Position numbers and translations under genes: made by a program
The notes under the pieces: generated by a model
Told to the model about the DNA's origin: nothing
The model's input: the letters and a program-made list of their open reading frames with translations, nothing else
The model's database searches: none
Part shown: positions 55,604 through 64,000 of the stretch, in pieces
Layout: the number at the start of each line of letters is the position of its first letter
Numbering within the stretch: the stretch's first letter is position 1
DNA from: Celoporthe dispersa
Lineage: Eukaryota; Ascomycota; Sordariomycetes; Diaporthales; Cryphonectriaceae
Direction of reading: 5' to 3'
Assembly (NCBI GenBank): GCA_016584495.1
Contig: WAID01000003.1
Coordinates: 4,898,001-4,962,000, forward strand
Length of the DNA stretch: 64,000 nt

Positions 55604-58014
55604 CGGAGGAGCAGCACGAGAACAAGATGGTATCTATGAATGGCTCATCAGGCTCTCCAGGGACCATCACCGTTGAGGATGCACTTGAGACACGCACACA
55701 TATCGTCGCATCCTTGACAAACGGCAGCCTACTTGTTTCGCTGGGGGGGGGGGGACGGGCAGGAGCAGAACTGCTCGCAACTGCCCAGTTTACCTACAAA
55801 AATCTCAACATTATTTTTGTAGGCACAGCAGTGGGAAGGAGCAATCAGAAGGACTTTGTATCATCAACATCAGCAACCTTTTTCTCTTCTATTTTTTTTT
55901 TATGGTTTTGGTTTTTGCTTTTTAATAAGAAAAAAATGATAGACCGCTCATCCTATGTCCACTCCTTTTTTTTTTCTTCAAATGAGCTGTGCAACGACGC
56001 CAGCATGCATGGTCTAAGTAAGCCCCCGTGTGTCCACTGAACATTTCCTCCTTCTTTTTCTCCGGCCGTATACATTTCGCCCGCTCACCCTCCGTCGTCG
56101 TGTCCAGTCCCATCGTGTCGGGGCAAGCCATTTATCGACGGAGGCGAGGCTTGAGGATCCAGCGGCGGCCGGGCGGTTGAGCAGAGGCTACGCAGAGCCC
56201 GGACAGTGTCGAAAGGGAGGCTTGTTTCTCCGCCCTGTCGTGGGTTGCCTTCACGAATACTGTTCCCAAAGACGACATTGTGTCGGCATAAGCACTGCGC
56301 TGCCATGCACATCGATCAGGTCCAGCTTTCCAGTATCACACCGACGTGAGTTCTCTCGAATTCAACAACAGCGCAGAAGCCCACTAGGTATTCTCAAGAG
56401 CCGAACAAACAGTCAACGGCTTCGGCACCCGCAACGGACACCACTCTGGACCGAGGACTACTACAGCGTTTCAATGTGGACACTGCTGCCCTTCGCCAAG
56501 AGGGTAGTTCGCGGCAGGTGGCTCGTCTAAAACTCCACACTCGTCGTTTTGCCTTGGCCTTCACAGCCCGCCGTGAGGAATATAGCACCATAGGAGTTTA
56601 CAGGCAGCCCTAGCGGCTGTCAGGGCAGGGCGGGCACGCGAGAGACACGCCATGCACACTCGAACACGGCAGGACAAGACCGAGACACACGACGGTTACG
56701 GCCAGCGGGCAAGACTATGGTGCGGTGCGACAATGCTCTCTGTCTGGAACACGAGACTAAAAAAATAAAAGAAAGAAAATGGTTCGACTCTGCGAGGAAG
56801 GACTACTGTTTCCTGACCCGTCTGCACAACTCAATCCTCTTTCACTTCTCAACTACGTAACCCGTCCTCAGGAGTTTGCCGCATTGTTCCTGCACATGGA
56901 CCTTTTTTTGCCGATCCGGAATCTCCGTCGAATGCATCCAGAAACAAATCGTCTCTCCTATGCCGCTCCCGGCGACTCCTCCCTCAACTGCCGTCCCCGT
57001 CACGAGTCTGCATATGCACAGCCACTCCCCTCCCCCCGAAAGGAGTCAAGGCCTGTAGCAGATGATCATCCACAACGAATCTGTCATTATTGAGATCTTT
57101 TGTTCGAAGCCTTTGGCCCGAAGGGGTTTGGGGGGTGGGGCGCACACACGCAGAGAGAGGGAGAGAGAGAGATAGAGGGAAAAGAGGACAAGGCTTGCCT
57201 GCCTGGCCTTAGCGGAAGCACGGTCCCCACGACTCGATCTACAGTAGTCTGCGCAAGCCTGTCCTAAGAAGGGGATCGATCTACTGTGGACCGAGGATAG
57301 CCTCTAGCTTGCCCCGGGGGGCGACGAGGAGGGGCCGGGGGGCGTGTGTGCTGACCTGCTCGTCCAAGCTGCCACGGTGGGAGAGAGGACAGGCCCTAAC
57401 GCAAGGCTACGAAGCAAGGACCTCGTGTCTGCCGGAGCTTGTCGATGGTCTACCTCGACTGCTAGCGAGGGTCGAGATGGGTGCTTCCCTATTGGCAGTT
57501 GAGTCACGTCGACGGAGGACGATCGATACACACGACGAGAATACCACTCTCATTCCGGGATGAGCTGCTATGGGCAAAGTGCCAATCGGATGATGGGTTC
57601 TACAGCCTGCCAGTGGTGTGTCCTCAGCCCTCCCAGAGGAGGAGGAGGAGGAGCAGGAGTAAGAGTGATGGGACAATCGATCTCGATTCTTGGTATTCCT
57701 ATGCGTCACTGCCCCCATCGAAAATCTGCGGGACATGATACCAATATTACCTATCCACATGGAGGCCGAGCCACGAAATCAAGCTGCCTCTTGTGAGATC
57801 GATCACGAGCGCGTACACTGGAGCTGGGAGCGGGCAGGATTCAGTGACAGCATTCTCGCGCAACCGCAGCGGCTAGACTGACCCGACGCGAGAGTACCAC
57901 CTCGTCCAGAAATGCCTCTCCTGCCAGTCACTGTCAGAGACGCCAACCACCCCAGGCGTCCTCGCCCGGCCGTCCAGGGGAAAGAACCCTCCGGCTCAGC
58001 AATGTACCCCTCCG

Positions 58015-58060
<46 letters not shown>
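58015..58060. repeat. Compound (TC)13(AC)10 microsatellite
   Basis: Pure dinucleotide tracts abut each other inside the gene-poor right-hand region. Confidence 0.95.
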
Positions 58061-60362
58061 GCACACACGCTCTCTGGCCCTGGCCCCCGTGCAAATAAGA
58101 GACCCAGAGCACTAGCTCGTCGACCGGCGCCATCTCCACCCCTTAGGCTGGCTGGTGAGGAAGTACCCTCTACCACAGCACAGGCCAGCTGAGCAAGTCA
58201 CTCCCTCTCAGCTCTTCCTCGTCCGAAAAGGGCGAGAGTGAGGAGGTGGGTGGGGCCAAGCCGGAAACCGCTCGCAGAGGAAATCAGTAGAGCGCGAGAG
58301 AGGAAAAGAGGGAAAAGATCAAGAATCGGACGTGCATTCCCGGTCAATGACTGCAATAATCTGTGTCAGCCGATGATCATCGATGCCTCTTTCGATATAT
58401 GGCGGAAAATGACCCAGCCTAGGCTCTCATGACTGGGAACAGCTTTGCCCCCCGCTCGCTAGGCACTTTTGTCTTGCTTGTGAAGACGAACAGGAGCTTC
58501 TGATCTGAAGTGACACATGAAAGTGACGACTCGATCATGAAGAGTGGAAAGAAATGGAGGAGAAGAGCAGCCAATTAGACGGACGAGAGAGAGAGAGAGG
58601 GAGAGTAAAGGTAAACTCGTGAGGCCTTTTCTTTCCACACTTGACGGAAGAGAAGCTATCACAGACCCGAAGCGTGCCTGTCTATCGAAACCCCCTATAT
58701 GGGTTCACTCGTTTTTTGTTTCCTTTCTTTTTTGGGGGTGGTCTGTGTGTGTGTGCCCTCCCCTTCTCTTGACAGGCCACCGTCTCTACACCGTCTTGCG
58801 GGATGATGGGAATCCTCCGCCATCTCGTCTTGTGACCTGCTGTTCCGTCTCCCTCTCCGGTGGACTATCCAAACTCCCACCCCAGGCACGTCACTATACT
58901 GCAACCGCGCTGGTCCTCCCGCGGACACTTGTCCGTAGTCCTTCGGCAGATGAACAGTGCCGGTTTCGAAAGTGGGTTCAGACCGCACCGCACCGCTTTC
59001 GCGTGGTGCGCCGTCGAGCCTCCACCCTGAAGGCCACCTCACTCGTGACACACAAGCCCAGCCAGCTCGCCTACAGTGAAAGCGCCCACGGCGAGGGGAG
59101 CGGATCGGATGGGGGCCAAGCCAGCCAGACACTATCCTGGGTGACAGGCACGACCGTCTCTCATCCTACTCCACCCGAAAGAGACGGTTTCCTCTTCTGG
59201 ATGACGGATAGAGGCCAGCACGCGCACCAGGCGGCCCAGCCCTGTCATAATTAGGCCGAAACTTGCTTCACTAAGTCGGCGGGAGCCGGGGAGGGGGGCG
59301 GTGTGTGACTGTCCTGGGGGGAGGATCTGTTTCGTGATCAGTGGTGATGAACGTGCTGAACGAAAAAGAAAAAAAAGAATCAGGGCGTCATTCAGCTCGA
59401 GGTTCTAGACCGCCAAGGCCAGGGCCTACTGGAAAAAGAAGAAAAAACCTGGACTCGAGGCGCTTCTTCCTGCATTTGGGCAAGAAGAGGAGGGGGGGGG
59501 GTGTGTGGGAAACCGCCAGTATCCATGATCAGGGAAGGACATGGGGGAAGGAGACATTCGTCCATGGCACATGGCAAAGCATTACGTGGATTATTCTGAT
59601 CAGCCTCAGCTCCTCCCTCCCCCAGACACCCCACCTCAGCTCTCGACGGCGCTCCTCGTGGGGAGTTGTAAGGATGGGTTCACTCGGCCGGGCGATCATG
59701 GGCTGCTGGGAAGAGAACGGGACCTCTCTGTGATGACGGCCTAGCGCTTGCTGTAGGGTGTGTGTGTGGGGAGAGAAAGAGAGAGAGAGAGAGAGAGGCA
59801 CGCGGCATGGCATCATCTCATACGTGGTGAGAAAAATTCAGACCCCCTGTAGAATAGCACATCGGGCGCCCCGTCGACGACATATTACAGGTTACAGGTT
59901 ACAGGTGAAGAAGCAGAGCTGCGTTACAGCAGCGCAGAGCAAACCCACCCGACACACCCACCCTCCTGCACAGCAGAAGCCACAGCCCAGGCCTGGCGCA
60001 GCCAGTGTACCTGTAGCTACGAAACTTTAAAAAACTCTATCGGCCTTCCCCTTCAGGCCTCTGTCCAGAGGGAGGAGGGCGCCGGCGGCCAGGGGAGGAG
60101 GCCCTTTTTTTTCTTCTTTTTCTTTTTCTTCTCTTCCTTTCTTTTCTTCCCGTAACGCGACCCTCCCTGCGGAAGTGCGGAATGAGGAACCCCTCCTGGG
60201 GAGATCGGCTGAGATTTCCCGGGAGGGAGAACACTAAGAGAGAGAGAGAAGAGAGAGATAGAGGGAGAAATGGCTTGGTACTACTGTGGTAGTGCTATGG
60301 ATACAGGTGCTGCCGTTACGGGATGTCCTTGCGATTGGAACATCATTTGGACCGCCCCTCTC

Positions 60363-60389
60363 CACACACACTCACACACACACACACAC
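60363..60389. repeat. (CA)n microsatellite, interrupted
   Basis: CA units with one CTCA interruption, in the gene-poor right-hand region. Confidence 0.9.
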
Positions 60390-62335
60390 CTTCTCTCTCT
60401 CTGTATGGGAAATATGTACTGGCAGGAAAGCCTGCTTCCTTTCCGCCCCTCCCCTCCCCCCTCAATATCACATACCGCGACATGACGATGTCCCGGCCCA
60501 CCATTTTCTCTTTCCGACCCAGAAGCTTTTTCCTTTTATTTTTCTTTACGATTTTGACCGACAACCCCTACACCTCTTATATTCTTCTTTGGCTTTGTTT
60601 TTTCTTTTCTTTTCTTCTCCTTCTAAGGACAGCCAATCGAAAAAAATGAGAGTCCTAGGATGAGAGTCGTGACGTAGAAGGCTTGAAGGAGGGAGGGGAG
60701 GGAGGCTGGAAACACATCGGAAGAGGGATAGGGCAAGGGAACGATGCGGGCTGGAAGTTTCTTTGGGGGAGGAGGGGGGACAACCGTGTGGCTGCCCATG
60801 AGGAAGGAAGAGAAGAGCAGAGGGAGAGTAAGTGTCCTCGCCCTCTCTCTCTCTCTCCCTCTCTCTTTTTCTCTTTTGACCATAGCAGCATTAGAAAGGG
60901 GGGGGGAAGGGCAATCATTGGGAACATGCTGCAACCCCTCCCATACTGTCTCTCTCCAGGCTTGGTCAAGAAACAAAAGATGCCTCGACTCATGAGCCGC
61001 GTTCAGGCTAGAAGCAATACTCGCCGAAATTGAGATTGGACGAACGCCGCATCTGGCATATACATGCTACGGTACATACATTGTACATTGTCCAAGTATC
61101 CCCATCCTCCCCTTCTAAGTCATGTACATAGTAATTAGTCTCTTTCTTCTCTCTCTCTCCATCTCCATCTCCTTAAAAAGGCCAGTTAAAAAAAAAGCCA
61201 AGAGATGAGAACAGCACAGACGCTGTTGCGCTAGGAAGACCCAGGTTCCCTCCTACATCCCTCCCTCCCTCCCTCCCCCTTTTTTTTCCCTTTCCTTTTC
61301 TCTTGATATTATACCACGACTTCCTCATCGACGATTCAGACCCCCAGATCGGAATTTTCAGCCTAGAAAAAAGACGGACCATGAGGTGCCGTATTGGGAT
61401 GCCGGGAAGTGGTTTGTTGAGAACCAGAGATGGTTCCCCTTTTTTTTTCTCCTCCGGTCCGTGAGAAGGGAAAAGAAGGGGGAAAATAGGATCTCTCTTG
61501 GATGCCTCCTTTTCTTTCTTTCTTTCGAGAAGGAGGAAGGGTGACAGGCTGACTCTTTTTTCTTTCTTTTCTTCTTTTCATCTATCTCGTGCGAGAGATG
61601 AACCAAGAAAGAAAGACATAAATAAACCCCCCTGCCCCCCCTTTTTTCTCATAATAAAATTCTCCGTGACCTTTGTCTTGGGTAGATCAAATAGACAGGT
61701 CTCCTTGTCCCGTGTGCTTCTGATCGGTGGCGTCGTCTTTGGGCAGTGTTCCTGTTCTCACTGACCATACCACTGCTTGCTGGCGCGGTTCCGACAATCT
61801 GGTCGTAGGTGGAGTATATCGGTGGATACAGACACCTCCAGGCAGACACCATATTCTTGCAGCAGCCCTCGACGATGGAGTGGAGGTGACATCGTCGCGG
61901 GCCTTCTTCGTCAGCTCCCCCTCCCCTCCCCCCCCAGGCGTACCCGCAAGGAGCCCACTAAAGCCCGTGGCCATGGCCTACTTTCTCTCTCTCTCTCTCT
62001 CTTTCTCTGCCTGTGTGTATGTGTAAAATTACCTAGTATCACCGTTCGGACCCGAATGACCCTGCCAGGAACCGCAATAAATGGTGAGCTGATGGGAGCT
62101 AGCGGGCAGCACAGGCTCATCGAACCCACCTCGCTAGCGACCTCGAGAGGTTCGAATAAATCTCCGTCATCTCTTGTTGATTTGCATGATCCCTGGTGAA
62201 AACACACTCCACAGGCCTTGGTACTTCCGGTGCCAGTCGTGTATGGCGCCACAGCGGGCGTCAGCTACAGAGGCGGTGACTGCGGCTGTTCTTCCTGGGA
62301 CTTATCTATCATCCTAGATCGTGGTGGTTAAAAGT

Positions 62336-62338
62336 ACA

Positions 62339-62369
<31 letters not shown>
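62336..62369. repeat. (CA)n microsatellite with one T interruption
   Basis: CA units interrupted by CATACA near 62342-62347. It lies in a region with no gene. Confidence 0.95.
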
Positions 62370-62498
62370 GCAGGCAGGGTTGGGCATGAATCGACGCAGC
62401 CCTTGGATGTCCGGGCCTGACAATTTCCCTGGAGCCCTGGCATGGGCCATTGGATGGTTTGAGATCACCGCGTAAGAAGGGAGGGGGGTTGCGTATGA

Positions 62499-62560
62499 GA
62501 GACAGAGACAGAGACAGAGAGAGAGAGGAGGAGAGAGAGAGAGGGGGAGAGGGAGAGACA
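62499..62560. repeat. Degenerate (GA)n purine tract
   Basis: GA and GACA units on the + strand form a 60-nt purine-rich tract that could adopt unusual DNA structures. Confidence 0.85.
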
Positions 62561-63941
62561 GAAAACCTGAGCTCATCCTTGTTGACAAACAACCTCCATG
62601 CGGTCACACTCGCCACCCCAGACGGCTGATTCTTGCGCCCACCCTGTGACGTTTTCATTTATTTTTTCTTACTTTTACTGACCCGGATGGAGCACTGCTT
62701 GACATGTCGGACGGGGGAGGGCTTGGAGATAAGCTGCTGGATAGACAAACAGCCCCTACCGAATAGGAGAGGGGGGGCCCGGTGTTGCACGCCAAGGGAG
62801 ACAGCGGATAGGTCAACAAAAACACTCCCTGAACCCATGCCGTACGCCCTTTGTGACAGGTAGCCTGTGCCTGCCACTCGGCACGATACGAGGTTCCTTT
62901 CTCTCTCTCTCTCTCCTCTTCGTCTCTCCTTCTTGTTCTTTCCTGTGAGACCCGACGGGAGAAGGCCGCTAAGCTCGAGGTTCATGAACGGGTTGCCCTT
63001 GGAAAGGGGGGGGGGAGGGGAGGGGAGCACGGCAGGTTCTCGGGGCTTGCAACACCCCACGAGGGAGACGGCGTGGTTTATGGGTTCACAGCATGACTTG
63101 GGTTCGGCACAGGCCCCGGCTCCCCCAGATCCATGGTCGCTGTTCTACATGACGGCACGGCGCACCTCTTTCCCCCCTGAATAGAAAAATCTAGAAGGGA
63201 GACGACCAAAAAAAAAAAAAAAAAAGAAGGAGAGGGAGAGACATGGATGGTGGTGGGTGTGCTAAGGAGTTTCTTTAATCTTATCCTGCTATTACTGACT
63301 TGTCTTCTGTTGAGCATCAGCAACAGAGGAATTCTCTGCACACACGCATGCGCAGACAAGAATCACAATCTGGTCCGAGCCTGATCCAGCTTACACACAC
63401 GAGACGGCCTCGGCTCGTCCTGTTACGCGCCTTTCTTTTCATCTCCCAATTTCCTTCCTTCCTCCTAATCTCGTCGATAATGGAGAAAAGGGCGGCCACT
63501 GGGCGGCTGGCTGGGCCCCCCCCCTTCCCCGGGGAGCTAGCCTCACGGATACTCGCAGCAGGAGCGAGGCGGGCGGGAAGGCTCTAGTGACACGGCCGAG
63601 GGGAAGGGAGCCCATCGATCAAGGGAACCCCTTGCTTGCGGCTGCCCTGATTGGCCCGTCCTCTACAGATTATGGGAGAGGCGCTCTCAACAACTTCGTG
63701 GCGGCCGGGGATTGGTGAGCCTGCGGAGAAGGAGCAGGACGAGGGAGGGAGCAGTGTCTGTCCATCTTATCTTTCTGTGCTGTCTCTCCCCTGCAGTAGT
63801 CAAGGTAACAATTTATCACAAGAAGAATACTATCATCCCTCGAGAGTCATGTCCTGTAAAATATATATATACATGCTTCATAGGGGGGATTATCTCCTTT
63901 TTTTTTTTTTTTTTGGAACGAGACCCCTCATTCCTGTGTAA

Positions 63942-63961
63942 GTGTGTGTGTGTGTGTGTGG
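63942..63961. repeat. (TG)n microsatellite near the window end
   Basis: About ten GT/TG units close to the right edge. No gene is associated with it. Confidence 0.9.
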
Positions 63962-64000
63962 CTTGAACGCGCAGGTAGATTTAGGTTTCCCAGATCTGGA

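Larger units (their letters stand above)
55604..64000. other. Gene-poor 8.4 kb region rich in microsatellites
   Basis: No open frame with protein-like composition, and no U-snRNA, tRNA or mobile element, is recognised. Simple sequence is frequent: (TC)n(AC)n at 58015-58060, CA at 60363-60389, CA at 62336-62369, GA-rich at 62499-62560, TG at 63942-63961, and many A/T/G homopolymers. The right end could be the promoter or 5' UTR of a gene beyond the window. Confidence 0.5.

Overview
The window reads as nuclear DNA of a filamentous ascomycete (Pezizomycotina, probably Sordariomycetes; class is inference). The evidence is GC-rich genes with short GT-AG introns of mostly 55-150 nt, a spliceosomal U2 snRNA, and genes typical of moulds: noxR, CSN5, a FAR1-domain regulator, uricase and a fused THI20. 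There are no operons, CRISPR arrays, insertion sequences or intact transposons. I support 19 protein genes and one snRNA gene.

Layout: AKR1 palmitoyltransferase (-) and SRP receptor beta (+) are divergent at 0.9-5.2 kb. CBS (-), ribosomal eL32 (-) and Ydj1-type Hsp40 (-) follow to 11.9 kb, then U2 snRNA (-) near 13 kb. From 13.8 to 24.3 kb lie mitochondrial glutamyl-tRNA synthetase (+), CSN5 (-), a hemerythrin-like protein (-), a Gln-rich FAR1-domain protein (-) and a small unknown protein (+). From 25.4 to 34.9 kb lie eL34 (+), NDUFAF3 (+), an alpha/beta-hydrolase/phosphatase fusion (+) and noxR (-). After a gene-poor 6.6 kb come the SOD1 copper chaperone CCS1 (-), mitoribosomal uL13m (+), uricase (-), Rictor/TSC11 (+) and THI20 (+). 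The last 8.4 kb has no gene I can support and is full of microsatellites.

The genes are a housekeeping mix rather than a pathway cluster. Several are mitochondrial or redox-related (MSE1, NDUFAF3, uL13m, CCS1, noxR), but they are not arranged as a functional cluster. Gene models were built by joining exons at splice sites and checking that the exon sum is a whole number of codons.

The main technical result is that six genes (MSE1, hydrolase/phosphatase, noxR, uL13m, TSC11, THI20) carry twelve single-base frame breaks. Each lies at or beside a mononucleotide run of 3-7 bases, and changing the run by one base restores the family sequence on both sides. This looks like consensus error rather than decay, but naive gene calling would split these genes. 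The best biological leads are a GC-AG intron before the CaaX exon of the Ydj1 homologue, a U2 snRNA with an enlarged 5' stem-loop, a long unrecognised extension on mitochondrial GluRS, and the hydrolase/phosphatase fusion. I found no convincing new system.
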